64,000 bases of DNA, taken from contig DAHUYE010000067.1 of the NCBI GenBank assembly GCA_027315345.1, positions 81,994-145,993 of the forward strand. Reading direction: 5' to 3'. Each line of letters starts with the position of its first letter. Position 1 is the first letter of the stretch. The notes under the pieces are model-generated. The model did not search any database. It was not told the DNA's origin and was given only the letters and a program-made list of their open reading frames with translations. The translations under genes were made by a program, and so were the position numbers. Below, piece after piece: positions 17,107 to 27,458 of this stretch. This DNA comes from Actinomycetota bacterium. GTDB lineage: Bacteria; Actinomycetota; Acidimicrobiia; Acidimicrobiales; JAJPHE01.

Positions 17107-17149
17107 GCGCCGGCCGGGCAGCCGGGCGTGCCACTCGGTGCGGGACCGG

Positions 17150-18655
<1,506 letters not shown>

Positions 18656-19504
18656 TCATTCTACGGCCGGCGGGGGGCCCGGCCGCGCACCCCCGGGGCC
18701 GGCCGGCATCCGCGCCGCCGCCAGCTGGCTGGCCTGGGCCACCAGCCGGCCCGAGTTGTCCCAGACCTCGCACAACTCGTCCAGGAGGCCATCCTGGACC
18801 AGGCGGGAGCGGACCCGGATCCGCAGCGGCCCAGGAGAGGGGATGGCCCGGATGTACACGGTCAGCTGCAGGGTGGGGATCCAACCGGCCAGTCCCAGTC
18901 CCCAGGCGGCCGGGGGCAAGCCGTCGGCGGCCAGCAGCAGGCTGAATACGTCCGGCCCGGAGCCGTCGCGCAGGGACCACTCGGCCCTGATCTCGGCCGG
19001 CAACTCCGGTGCGGTCTCGGGCCCGCCCAGGCTCCTCGGGTCATAGGCGTGTTCCATGGTGAGATGCATCGACGCCGGCCGATCGGGGTCCCGTTCGAGG
19101 GGCACCGGCGCCTCCATGTGGAACTGGGACTCCCGGGTCCAGTACGGCTCCGCCCCGGCTCGGAGCAGGCCGATGACGAAAAGGCACTGAACCCGTACGG
19201 CCCCCTCCTGGATCAGCCGGGCCTGGACCTGGGTCGCAGTGCGGCCGCCCCGGAGGATCTCGACCTCGAGTTCAGCCGGGCCCAGGGCGGGCGCCGACAG
19301 GTACTGGGCGGTGGCCGCCACCGGGTGGCGGTGCTCGGACCCGGACTGCTCCACCGCCGCCACCGCCGCCCGGCCCAGCAGGGCGAGGAGGTAGCCGCCA
19401 TTGGGCCGGCTGCCGTCGATGGTCATCTCGGGCACCAGTTGGGCCAGGTAGCCGCCTCCCGAGCGGGGCTCGATGGCGGTCAGTCGATCGAAGCTGGTCA
19501 CGGC
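18656..19504 (-). CDS. Thioesterase-like (double hot-dog) family protein
   Basis: This 282-residue protein resembles acyl-CoA thioesterase II/TesB-type double hot-dog proteins: RPNGGYLLALLGRAAVAA in the first domain, then ATAQYLSAPALGPAELEVEILRGGRT, and GWIPTLQLTVYIRAIP with WDNSGRLVAQASQLA in the second. It should hydrolyse acyl-CoA thioesters or bind acyl-CoAs in the cytoplasm. ATG 19504 is preferred to 19516 because AGGA lies at a normal distance upstream. It is the first gene of a two-gene unit with guaB, an unusual pairing. Confidence 0.8.
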   Translation of the reverse strand, partial: AVTSFDRLTAIEPRSGGGYLAQLVPEMTIDGSRPNGGYLLALLGRAAVAAVEQSGSEHRHPVAATAQYLSAPALGPAELEVEILRGGRTATQVQARLIQEGAVRVQCLFVIGLLRAGAEPYWTRESQFHMEAPVPLERDPDRPASMHLTMEHAYDPRSLGGPETAPELPAEIRAEWSLRDGSGPDVFSLLLAADGLPPAAWGLGLAGWIPTLQLTVYIRAIPSPGPLRIRVRSRLVQDGLLDELCEVWDNSGRLVAQASQLAAARMPAGPGGARPGPPPAVE

Positions 19505-19609
19505 CATGATGGACATCCTGGCCGATCGGTGGAACCGGTCGATCCGGTCCAGGCCATTGAACGTCTAGTCATTCGGACCTACCCTGCGATGCCTAGCTCC
19601 GGGGGGCCA

Positions 19610-19638
19610 TTGACCGCGTGCCAACTGGGGCGTATCAA
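19610..19638 (+). promoter_or_regulatory. Sigma70-like promoter for the histidine kinase gene
   Basis: TTGACC (19610-19615) and TATCAA (19633-19638) are separated by 17 bases, about 40 bases before the kinase start. Confidence 0.55.
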
Positions 19639-19676
19639 GTCAACTGCCCGACTTATCCGCCTGACCGGTGCGAGGG

Positions 19677-20969
19677 ATGACCCGAACCGAAAGCCTGACG
19701 GAGCCATTGGATACCAGCCCCGACGCTGAAAGCCGTTGGTCCGGACCTGATCCGGCTATCGACGGCATCGACGGACATGACCCGGACCGGGCCGGAACCG
19801 GTGGGCATGACCCGGACCGGGCCGCGCCGCCTGCCAATGCGGGACCCATCGCCCGGCGGGTGGCCGCCGCCCGGCGGACCATTGTTGAGCCCACAGCCGG
19901 CCCGGATGCCCGCCAGGAGGCCGCCCTGGTCCTGGTTGAGCATGTGGACCGGCTGGAGGCCATGCTCAGACACACCAAGGACATGATCACCGTCCTGGAC
20001 GAGAACGGGCTGGTGATGTTCTCCAACGCCGCGGCCGGGAGACTCACCGGACACGGGGAGGAGGCCAATACCAGGAATGCCCTGGACTTCATCCACCCCG
20101 ATGACGCCCAGGCCGCCGCCGAGACCTTCGACCGCTGCGTGGATAAGCCCGGCTCCTTCGCCAGTTCCGAGATCCGCATCCGCCACGCCGATGACAGCTG
20201 GCACTACGTGGACGCCTACGCCGAGAACTGTCTGGACGGGCCCGTGACCGGAGTGGTGGTCTCCATGCGGGATGTGTGTGACCGCCGGGCCGGACAGGAG
20301 ACTTTGCAGAAGGCCAATGACGCCATGCTGTCCTTCGTGGCCGTCGCCTCGCATGACCTGCGCTCCCCGGTGGCGGTCATCCGGGGGCTGGCCGGCACCC
20401 TGGCGTCGGACTGGTCGGCGCTGCCCGACAGCGAGAGGCTCGACATCGCCCAGATGGTGGCCCGGGCCTCGGAGCGCATGGGCCGGCTGGTGGAGAACCT
20501 CCTCATGATCTCCCGTCTCGACTCCGGGGTCTCGGCCGGGCGGCCCCGGCCGGTTCCACTCCGGGACGCCATCGACCTGGCCGTCCGGCACATGGAGGAC
20601 CGGGACTCGGTCCGGGTCAGGGTGCCGGACGAGGTAGTGGTCATGGTCGACCCTGAGCATCTGGAGCGGATGCTCACCAACTACCTCCACAACGCCGTCA
20701 ACCACGGGCGGGCTCCGGTCAGGGTCGAGGCGACCCGGGCCGGGGCCCTGGTGGAACTCCGCGTGATCGACAGTGGCGCCGGTGTACCCGAGGAGTTCGT
20801 GCCCCGGCTGTTCGAACGCTTCTTCCGGGCCGATGCCCAGGAGGTCCGGGGCACCGGCCTGGGCCTGTCGATCGTGAGGGATCTGGCCCGGGCCGCCGGA
20901 GGGGATGCGTGGTACGAACCCGGCCAGGGTGGCGGCTGCTTCGCCCTGTCTCTGCCTGACGCCCAGTAG
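19677..20969 (+). CDS. Soluble PAS-domain sensor histidine kinase (orphan)
   Basis: A 430-residue histidine kinase without membrane segments. A disordered N terminus with the repeated hexamer HDPDRA (34-39, 44-49) precedes a PAS domain (about 90-205), then a HisKA domain with the phospho-accepting His226 in VASHDLRSP, and an HATPase domain with N box (YLHNAVNH), G1 (DSGAGVPEE) and G2 (GTGLGLSIV). It should sense a cytoplasmic signal through PAS and phosphorylate a response regulator, but none is adjacent. The start is uncertain between 19668 (GTG) and 19677 (ATG). A sigma70-like promoter precedes it. Confidence 0.88.
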   Translation: MTRTESLTEPLDTSPDAESRWSGPDPAIDGIDGHDPDRAGTGGHDPDRAAPPANAGPIARRVAAARRTIVEPTAGPDARQEAALVLVEHVDRLEAMLRHTKDMITVLDENGLVMFSNAAAGRLTGHGEEANTRNALDFIHPDDAQAAAETFDRCVDKPGSFASSEIRIRHADDSWHYVDAYAENCLDGPVTGVVVSMRDVCDRRAGQETLQKANDAMLSFVAVASHDLRSPVAVIRGLAGTLASDWSALPDSERLDIAQMVARASERMGRLVENLLMISRLDSGVSAGRPRPVPLRDAIDLAVRHMEDRDSVRVRVPDEVVVMVDPEHLERMLTNYLHNAVNHGRAPVRVEATRAGALVELRVIDSGAGVPEEFVPRLFERFFRADAQEVRGTGLGLSIVRDLARAAGGDAWYEPGQGGGCFALSLPDAQ

Positions 20970-21000
20970 GCCCCCAGGCTCTTAGGGGGTAACGGCGGGA

Positions 21001-21045
21001 CCGGTGTGGGAGGCGGACGCGTCGGGCGCGCCCGCCTCCCACCGG
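21001..21045. terminator. Bidirectional hairpin between convergent genes
   Basis: GGGAGGCGG (21008-21016) and CCGCCTCCC (21032-21040) pair perfectly, with further outer pairing (CCGGT/ACCGG), between the kinase stop and the SCP2 stop. There is no U tract. Confidence 0.5.
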
Positions 21046-21046
21046 A

Positions 21047-21445
21047 TCAGGCGGTGATTTCCTTGAGGCGGGCCTGGAGGGCCTCGGCCGAGGCGGCGGC
21101 CGGACCGGCCCCGCCGGCCTGCATGGCCATGAGCTTGGACATGTCGCCTTCGACCTTGATCTGGCCGGACATGAAGGCCTGCATGGCGGCGGACTGGTTA
21201 CCGTCGATGAAGATGGCCTTGGCCACGTCGAAGGGCACGGTCAGCTTGGTGGGGGCCCCATCGGCCAGGCCCCGCTCGAAGGACCCTGCCTCCATGCGGA
21301 TCTCCCGGTCACCATCGGGCCCGCCGGTGACCACGATGTTGATGGTCAGGTCCTTCATGGCCGCCGGTACCTCGGGATCGCCCAGCTCGGCACGGACCTT
21401 CTCCACCTCATCGAACCATGCGTCGGACAGGAACGTCTCAGGCAT
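21047..21445 (-). CDS. SCP2 sterol-binding domain protein
   Basis: This 132-residue protein is one SCP2-like domain, which binds lipids, sterols or acyl-CoAs in a hydrophobic tunnel. Typical segments are INIVVTGGPDGDREIRME, LTVPFDVAKAIFIDGN and AMQAFMSGQIKVEGDMSKLM. The C terminus is an Ala-rich helix. GAGGAGAAGAA directly before the ATG is a strong ribosome site. It lies 68 bases downstream of the large ABC transporter gene in the same direction; a shared lipid cargo is possible but unproven. Confidence 0.9.
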   Translation of the reverse strand: MPETFLSDAWFDEVEKVRAELGDPEVPAAMKDLTINIVVTGGPDGDREIRMEAGSFERGLADGAPTKLTVPFDVAKAIFIDGNQSAAMQAFMSGQIKVEGDMSKLMAMQAGGAGPAAASAEALQARLKEITA

Positions 21446-21513
21446 TTCTTCTCCTCAAAAGCTCGGATTTGCCCGAAGTCTGACCGGTCGCCCCGCGGGC
21501 CCGCAAGACCGCT

Positions 21514-24500
21514 TCAGACCGCTTCCCGGGTGACGTCATAGGACCTCCACAGGGAGGCGTAGGTCCCCCCGGCCCGGATGAGATCCTCGTGGTTTCCCTC
21601 CTCGATGATGCGGCCCTGGTCCACCACCGCGATCCGGTCGGCCAGGCGGGCCGTCTGCAGGCGATGGGCGATCAGGACGGTGGTCCGCCCCGAGGACATC
21701 TGGCGCATGGCCCTGGTCACCCTGGCCTCGGTGGACAGGTCGAGGTTGGCGGTTGCCTCATCCAGCAGGAGGATGGCTGGGTCGACCAGGTAGGCCCGGG
21801 ACAGGGCGATGAGCTGGCGCTGGCCTATGGACAGCGAGCGGCCGCGCTCGGTGACCACGTGGTGGTAGCCGCCGGGCAGCCGGGCGATGAAGTCGTGGGC
21901 GTCCATGGACCGGGCCGCCCACTCCACCTCGGCGTCGGTGGCATCGGGCCGCCCGTAGGCGATGTTGTCCCGGATCGAGCCCCCGAAGAGGAAAGCCTCC
22001 TGGGGCACCACCCCCAGCTGGCTCCGGTAGGCGGCCATGCCCATGTCGGTGAGGGGGATCCCGTCGACGAGTACCCGGCCTTGGTTCGGGTCATAGAACC
22101 GGGCGATGAGCTTGACGATGGTGGACTTCCCTGACCCGGTCTCGCCCACCAGAGCGAGGCTCGTCCCGGCTTCCACGTGCAGGTCGGCGCCGCACAGGGC
22201 GTCGGTGACGCCCTGGGGATAGCGGAAGCGGACCCCCTCCAGCCGGATCTCGCCCCGCAGCCGGGCCGGCGGGAGCACCGGCCGGTCCGCCTCCGGGGTG
22301 GAGACCGGGGTGGCCATCAGCTCCCGGATCTTGGTCATGGCCGCTTTGGCCTGTTGGTAGGAGTCGAAGATCTGGGACATCTGCTGGACAGGGTCGAAGA
22401 CTTCATCGATGTAAAGGATGAAGGCCAGTAGCGACCCGGCGCTGACCAGGCGGTGCTCGAGGAGATAGGCGCCGTAGGCCAGCACCAGGGCCTGGGCGCC
22501 GACTTCCAGGAAGTTGACGAAGGGGAAGAACATGGACTGCAGACGGATGGTCTCCTGCCGCGAGCTGCGGTAGGCATCGGCCAGGCCGTGGAACTGGGTC
22601 ATGTTCCGGCCCTCCCGCACATAGGCCTGAGAAACCCGGACCCCGGAGATGTTCTCCTGCAGGTTGGCGTTGACGGCCGCGATCCGCTCCCTCACGGTGA
22701 GATAGGCCCGCTCCGATCGGTGCCGGAACCATTGGGTGGCCGCCCCCAGCGGGACCATGATGATCATGACCAGCAGGGCCAGACGGACACTCATGACGAA
22801 GAAGATGAGACAGCCTCCGGCCAGCTGCATGAGGCTGACCACGCCGTTGACGACGCCGTTCTGGAAGAGGGACTGGAAGGCTTCCACGTCCGAGCCCATC
22901 CGGGTCAGCACCCGTCCCGCCATCTCCCGCTCGTAGTAGTCCATCCCCAGCCGCTGGAGGTGGGCGAAGATGCGGATGCGCAGGGTGTACAGAAGCTCCT
23001 GCGTGGTGCGCCCGGTGTAGAGGTTCTCCACCCGGTTGATCCACAGGTCGGCCAAGGTGAAGACCAGGTAGGCCACTGCGGCGGCCCAGACGATGGACAG
23101 GGCGTGGTCGGTGGCGCCCCGGTCGACGCCGGACTTGATCAGATAGGGACCTACCAGGGTGCCGGCCACGGTGTCGGCCATGGCCAGGAACAGCGCCCCC
23201 AACAGCCGGCGGCGGTAGGGCCCGAAGATGGTGCGCAGGCTGAAGTCGGGCTGGGGGGCGGCGGCGGCGCCGGCGTCGCTGAAGGGTGAATCCACGATGG
23301 GAGGCAGCTTGGCCAGGGCGGCCCGCACCCGGGGGCCGGCCGGCACCCCGCCGGCCATGAGCCGTCCTCCGCCTCCGCCGCCCCCGCCCATGCCGTGCCC
23401 TCCGCCACGGCGCGTGCCCATCCAGCCGGGAAGGCCCAAGGCGGGCCCGGCGGTGCCGTCTTCGGGGGCGGCCCAGGCCGACGGGGTCACCACCCCGGTG
23501 AAGCGGTGGGGGACACCCTCGTTGTCGGAGGGATCGCCCTCGACCGCGGTGGCAAAGGGGCCCAAACGGGCACCGGGCGAGGACGCCCCCACCAGCGCCT
23601 CGGTCAGCTCGGAGGCGTCATCCTCATCCGGGGCATCGATAGGGCCGTCCTCGGGCCCGGCCAGCAGCCGCCGGTAGAGGGGACAGCGCCCGATCAGTTC
23701 GTCATGGGTGCCGGCGTCGACCACCCGACCCCCGTCGATGACGACTATCCGGCTGGCCAGGTCGAGGGTCGAGCGGCGATGGGCGATGAGGACGGTGGTC
23801 CGGCCCGGCAGCAGTTCCCGCAGGGTCCGGTGAATCTCCTCCTCGGTCCGCACGTCGATGGAGGAGGTGGCATCGTCCAGGATCAGGACGGAGGGCCGGG
23901 TTATGAGAGCCCGGGCCAGGGCGATCCGCTGGCGCTGCCCTCCGGAGAGGGTGTAGCCGCGCTCACCGACCACCGTGTCGTATCCGTCGGGCAACTCGGT
24001 GATGAACCCGTTGGCGCCGGCCGCCCGGGCCGCCTCTTCCACCTCGGCGTCGCTGGCATCGGGCCGAGCGAAGGCGATGTTGGCTCTGACCGTGTCGGAG
24101 AAGAGGAAGGACTCCTCGAAGACGACCCCGATCTGGCTGCGCAGGGACGCGGTGGTCAGGTCGCGGACATCCCGCCCGTCGACCAGGACGGCTCCGTCCT
24201 GCACGTCGTAGAAGCGGGGCAGGAGCAGGGAGATGGTCGACTTACCCGACCCGGAGCCGCCCACCAGAGCCACCGTCTCCCCGGCCTGGACGGTTAGGTC
24301 CAGAGTCCGGAGGATGGGGCTGGACCTCATGTAGCCGAAGGTCACCTGCCTGAGCTCGATCTGGTGGTCGACGCTCTCGAGCACGCCGGCCCCGGGCCGG
24401 TCGCTGACGAAGGGCGTGGAGTCCAGCAGCTCGAAAATCCGCTCGGCCCCGGCCCGGGCGTTCTGGGCCTGCACGCTGAAGTTGGCCAGGGAGCGGGCCG

Positions 24501-25365
24501 GGCCCACCAGCTGGGCCAGGTAGATGTTGAAGGCCAGGAAGGTGCCCAGGGACAGGTGACCCCGGTAGACCATGTAGCCGCCCACGGCCAGGATGGCCAC
24601 CTCGCCCAGAGTGGGGATGGTCGACAGCGTCGGCTGGTAGCGGTTGACGATTCGGATGTTGCGCATCCGGGTCCCGAACAGGACGGCGGCCCGTTGCTTG
24701 AGCTGGGACAGTTCCCGATCCTCCTGGCCGAAGGCCTTGACGACCCTGACCCCGTAGACGGCCTCCTCCACCACGCCGGCCAGCTCGGCGGTGCGCTGCT
24801 GGGCGTCCCAGCTGGAGGCGAAGGTCCACTGGCGCATACGCCAGGACACGAAGGCGATGGCCGGCACACACAGCAGGACCACCACGGTCAGGAGGGGGGA
24901 CAGGAACAGGGCGATGGTGAGGGAGATGACGAACTGCAGGACGTTGCTGGTCGTGATGGGCAGCAGCATCATGAGGTTCTGGACCAGGTTGACGTCCGAG
25001 CTGGCCCGGCTCACCAGCTGGCCGGTCTGCATGTCGTCGTGGCGGGCGAAATCCAGCCGTTGGAGGTGGTCGAACAGCGCCGTGCGCAGGTCGTAGTCCA
25101 CCCCCAGGCTGATCTGGCCGGCGCTGTAGCGGCGCAGGTAGGCGAAGGCGAACTGGAACACGGCCAGGCCCAACAGGATGAGGATCAGGCCGGTCACGCC
25201 GTGATCGCTGGTGATCACCAGGTGGCTGGAACCCGAACCCGCTCCCTTGACGGCCACCACGTCATTGACGATGGCCCGGGGCAGCAGAGGCAGGACGCTG
25301 GTGGCCCCCATACTCATCAGGGCGGCGAAGACGGCCAGGGCGAAGCGGCCCCTCCTCCTCACCAT
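21514..25365 (-). CDS. Fused two-unit ABC exporter (TMD-NBD-TMD-NBD) with one degenerate ATP site
   Basis: The 1283-residue protein fuses two half-exporters. Unit 1: membrane helices to about 300; NBD1 has Walker A GGSGSGKST (369-377), signature LSGGQ (473-477) and Walker B LILDD, so the catalytic Glu is Asp498 and the Q-loop Gln is Glu417. A Gly-rich linker (GGGHGMGGGGGGG) follows. Unit 2: six helices, then NBD2 with Walker A GETGSGKST, Q loop VVPQEAF, signature LSIGQ and Walker B LLLDEAT. The degenerate site would pair NBD1 Walker B with the NBD2 LSIGQ motif, as in heterodimeric exporters of the TM287/288 type. It should export a hydrophobic compound or lipid. No conventional start lies upstream of ATG 25365. 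Confidence 0.9.
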   Translation of the reverse strand: MVRRRGRFALAVFAALMSMGATSVLPLLPRAIVNDVVAVKGAGSGSSHLVITSDHGVTGLILILLGLAVFQFAFAYLRRYSAGQISLGVDYDLRTALFDHLQRLDFARHDDMQTGQLVSRASSDVNLVQNLMMLLPITTSNVLQFVISLTIALFLSPLLTVVVLLCVPAIAFVSWRMRQWTFASSWDAQQRTAELAGVVEEAVYGVRVVKAFGQEDRELSQLKQRAAVLFGTRMRNIRIVNRYQPTLSTIPTLGEVAILAVGGYMVYRGHLSLGTFLAFNIYLAQLVGPARSLANFSVQAQNARAGAERIFELLDSTPFVSDRPGAGVLESVDHQIELRQVTFGYMRSSPILRTLDLTVQAGETVALVGGSGSGKSTISLLLPRFYDVQDGAVLVDGRDVRDLTTASLRSQIGVVFEESFLFSDTVRANIAFARPDASDAEVEEAARAAGANGFITELPDGYDTVVGERGYTLSGGQRQRIALARALITRPSVLILDDATSSIDVRTEEEIHRTLRELLPGRTTVLIAHRRSTLDLASRIVVIDGGRVVDAGTHDELIGRCPLYRRLLAGPEDGPIDAPDEDDASELTEALVGASSPGARLGPFATAVEGDPSDNEGVPHRFTGVVTPSAWAAPEDGTAGPALGLPGWMGTRRGGGHGMGGGGGGGGRLMAGGVPAGPRVRAALAKLPPIVDSPFSDAGAAAAPQPDFSLRTIFGPYRRRLLGALFLAMADTVAGTLVGPYLIKSGVDRGATDHALSIVWAAAVAYLVFTLADLWINRVENLYTGRTTQELLYTLRIRIFAHLQRLGMDYYEREMAGRVLTRMGSDVEAFQSLFQNGVVNGVVSLMQLAGGCLIFFVMSVRLALLVMIIMVPLGAATQWFRHRSERAYLTVRERIAAVNANLQENISGVRVSQAYVREGRNMTQFHGLADAYRSSRQETIRLQSMFFPFVNFLEVGAQALVLAYGAYLLEHRLVSAGSLLAFILYIDEVFDPVQQMSQIFDSYQQAKAAMTKIRELMATPVSTPEADRPVLPPARLRGEIRLEGVRFRYPQGVTDALCGADLHVEAGTSLALVGETGSGKSTIVKLIARFYDPNQGRVLVDGIPLTDMGMAAYRSQLGVVPQEAFLFGGSIRDNIAYGRPDATDAEVEWAARSMDAHDFIARLPGGYHHVVTERGRSLSIGQRQLIALSRAYLVDPAILLLDEATANLDLSTEARVTRAMRQMSSGRTTVLIAHRLQTARLADRIAVVDQGRIIEEGNHEDLIRAGGTYASLWRSYDVTREAV

Positions 25366-25496
25366 GAGTTGGATGAGGCGCCGGGCCCAGGCCCGGCCCG
25401 GGTCCTCGGCATCGTTCTCGGGGCCTGGCGGCCGGCTGATAACCAGTTATCCCTCCGGGAGCGGCCCTTGGCGCCGGTGGGCCGCTAAAGAAGTTC

Positions 25497-25530
25497 CATA
25501 TCCTAACTATTAATATACCTAATCAAGCAG
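25497..25530. promoter_or_regulatory. AT-rich promoter region between ABC exporter and aldo/keto reductase
   Basis: About 34 bases including ATATCCTAACTATTAATATA form the most AT-rich stretch nearby, in the divergent intergenic region. It probably holds the promoter of the reductase and perhaps of the exporter. Confidence 0.45.
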
Positions 25531-25551
25531 CCAGAGAGAGAAGGCGGTCGG

Positions 25552-26496
25552 ATGCGTTACGTCGAGGTGCAGGGAGCGAAGGTCTCGGTCATCGGACTCG
25601 GGGCCTGGCAGTTCGGGGCCCAGGGATGGGACTACGGGGACGATTACATAGACCGGGAGAGCCGGCTCATCGTGGAGAAGGCCCTGGACCTCGGGGTCAA
25701 TCTGATCGACACGGCCGAGGCCTACGGCCGGGGCCGGTCCGAGGAGGTTCTGGCCGGGGCCATCGCCGCCCGGCGGGGTGAGGTATTCCTGGCCACCAAG
25801 GTCTTCCCCAACGAGCCTCTCGACGCCGAGGAGGTGGTGCGGCGGGCCCGGGCCAGCGCCGAGCGAATGGGTGTGGACCGCATCGACCTCTACCAGCAGC
25901 ACTGGCCCAGCGATCAGGCCCCGCTGGAGCAGGTCATGTCAGGCATGGCCCGCCTGCAGGCCGAGGGTCTGGTCACCCACGTCGGGGTGAGCAACTTCAG
26001 CACCGAGTTGTGGCGAGAGGCGGAAGAGGCGTTAGGCGGTCCGGTGCTGTCCAACCAGGTCCGTTTCAGCCTGGTCTCCCGCCACCCCGAGCAGCGCCTG
26101 ATACCCCGGGCGGAGGCGGACGGCCGGATCGTGATCGCCTACAGCCCCCTGGGGCAGGGCTTCCTGTCCGGGCGCTACGACGGGTCCAACACTCCCTCCG
26201 ATCTGCGCCAGAACAACCCGCTGTTTCGGCCCGAGGTCGTGGCCAAGGCCGGCGCCATGACCTCGGCTCTGGCCGAGGTGGCCGCCACCCACGGAGCCAC
26301 GCCGGCCCAGATCGCCCTGGCCTGGGTGATCGCCCGGCCGAATGTCGTAGCCATTCCCGGCGCCAGCAGCGTGGGGCAGATGGCCAGCAACGCCGCCGCC
26401 GCCGACATCGAACTCACCGAGGACGAGGACGTCCGCCTGTCCGAGGCGGCCGATGCCTTCGTGGCCGAGGCCGGGGACGACCTGGTCCGGCGCTGA
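25552..26496 (+). CDS. Aldo/keto reductase
   Basis: This 314-residue (alpha/beta)8-barrel NADPH-dependent oxidoreductase has the catalytic tetrad Asp53 and Tyr58 (LIDTAEAYGRG), Lys83 (ATKV) and His117 (LYQQHWP). The NADPH-binding end is seen in IVIAYSPLGQGFLSGRY and VVAIPGASSVGQMASN. It reduces a carbonyl compound in the cytoplasm; the substrate is unknown. GAAGGCGG lies before the ATG. An AT-rich promoter region separates it from the divergent ABC exporter. Confidence 0.92.
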   Translation: MRYVEVQGAKVSVIGLGAWQFGAQGWDYGDDYIDRESRLIVEKALDLGVNLIDTAEAYGRGRSEEVLAGAIAARRGEVFLATKVFPNEPLDAEEVVRRARASAERMGVDRIDLYQQHWPSDQAPLEQVMSGMARLQAEGLVTHVGVSNFSTELWREAEEALGGPVLSNQVRFSLVSRHPEQRLIPRAEADGRIVIAYSPLGQGFLSGRYDGSNTPSDLRQNNPLFRPEVVAKAGAMTSALAEVAATHGATPAQIALAWVIARPNVVAIPGASSVGQMASNAAAADIELTEDEDVRLSEAADAFVAEAGDDLVRR

Positions 26497-26865
26497 GGGC
26501 CCTCCGCCCTTCGAGACCGGGGAATTATTCGGACCTGCCTGGCGATTTCGCCCCCGCCGGCCCGGCTTGGGCCGGGTTTGCTCAAGCCGGGTCCGGCGCC
26601 GGTCGATGAGGCTGGGTGAGTCCGACCGAGACCGATACCGATACCTGGCTGCCTTCCCTACGCGCTCTGCCAGAGCCGGGTGCCGTTCACCCGGTGGTGC
26701 ATGGGGAGCACCGGCCGGCTGACGATCCCCAGGCCGTCGGGGTGATCGGTTCCCGCCGTGCCGCCAGCCTGCCCACCACCGTGACCAGCCGTTATCCGTT
26801 GGTGATCGGAGCCGACTTGCGCGGCTCTCGGCTGCGCCGGCGCGCCGGGCCCGCCTTGACGCTGC
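26497..26865. other. Intergenic region with a weak hairpin
   Basis: About 370 bases between the convergent aldo/keto reductase and pyrE. An open frame at 26616-26918 has no recognised motif and runs into pyrE antisense. The only structure seen is the hairpin at 26561-26579. Confidence 0.5.
26561..26579 (+). terminator. Possible terminator after the aldo/keto reductase
   Basis: CCCGGC and GCCGGG pair around TTGG and are followed by TTT; the stem is short and the T run minimal. Confidence 0.35.
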
Positions 26866-27408
26866 CTAAGCGCCTACCGCGTCTAGGAAGGCGAGGTCCA
26901 AAACCGACCGCACCGTGAGGCCGGCTTCGTCCAGGGGGGGATGATGTCCGCCGCTGCGGTCGATGACGCAGAGCACGGTGTCGACCAGAGCGCCGCGCCG
27001 GCGCAACTCATCGGTGGACATGGCCACCTGGCCGCCGGTGGTGATGACATCCTCCACCACCAGGACCCGCCGGCCGGAGAAGTCCGGTCCCTCAGCCAGC
27101 TTGGCCGTGCCGTAGGTCTTGGCTTCCTTGCGGACCAGCAGCTGGGGCAGCCCGGTCAGCAGGGAGAGGGCCGTGGCCACGGGAACCCCGCCCAGTTCGA
27201 GGCCGGCCAGCAACTCGGTGCCCGGTGGGATCAGGGGAGCGGCCAGAGTGGCCACCGACTGCAGGAGGACCGGATCCGATTCGAAGAGATACTTGTCGAA
27301 GTAGAAGTCGGCCTGCTGGCCCGAGCGCAGGGTGAAACTCCCGGTCAGGCGGCAGCGTTGATTCACGCTGCGGCCCAGCGCCTCCCGATCAGCCAGGCTC
27401 TCGCTCAC
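26866..27408 (-). CDS. pyrE: Orotate phosphoribosyltransferase
   Basis: This 180-residue enzyme joins orotate and PRPP to give OMP in pyrimidine synthesis. The N terminus has GSFTLRSGQQADFYFDKY, the middle has LAGLELGGVPVATALS and VRKEAKTYGTAK, and the PRPP-binding motif is VLVVEDVITTGGQ. GTG 27408 gives the standard N terminus. TACGGT lies eight bases upstream, so it probably has its own promoter even though it follows the CoA-transferase gene on the same strand after 50 bases. Confidence 0.92.
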   Translation of the reverse strand: MSESLADREALGRSVNQRCRLTGSFTLRSGQQADFYFDKYLFESDPVLLQSVATLAAPLIPPGTELLAGLELGGVPVATALSLLTGLPQLLVRKEAKTYGTAKLAEGPDFSGRRVLVVEDVITTGGQVAMSTDELRRRGALVDTVLCVIDRSGGHHPPLDEAGLTVRSVLDLAFLDAVGA

Positions 27409-27458
27409 GGTCCGACACCGTAGCCAGACGGCGCCGGCGGCCCGGCCGGGACGGCCGT

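Noticed and set aside
26616..26918. Possible 100-residue gene after the aldo/keto reductase
   Set aside because: Arg/Pro-rich, no motif, and it runs into the opposite-strand pyrE coding region.
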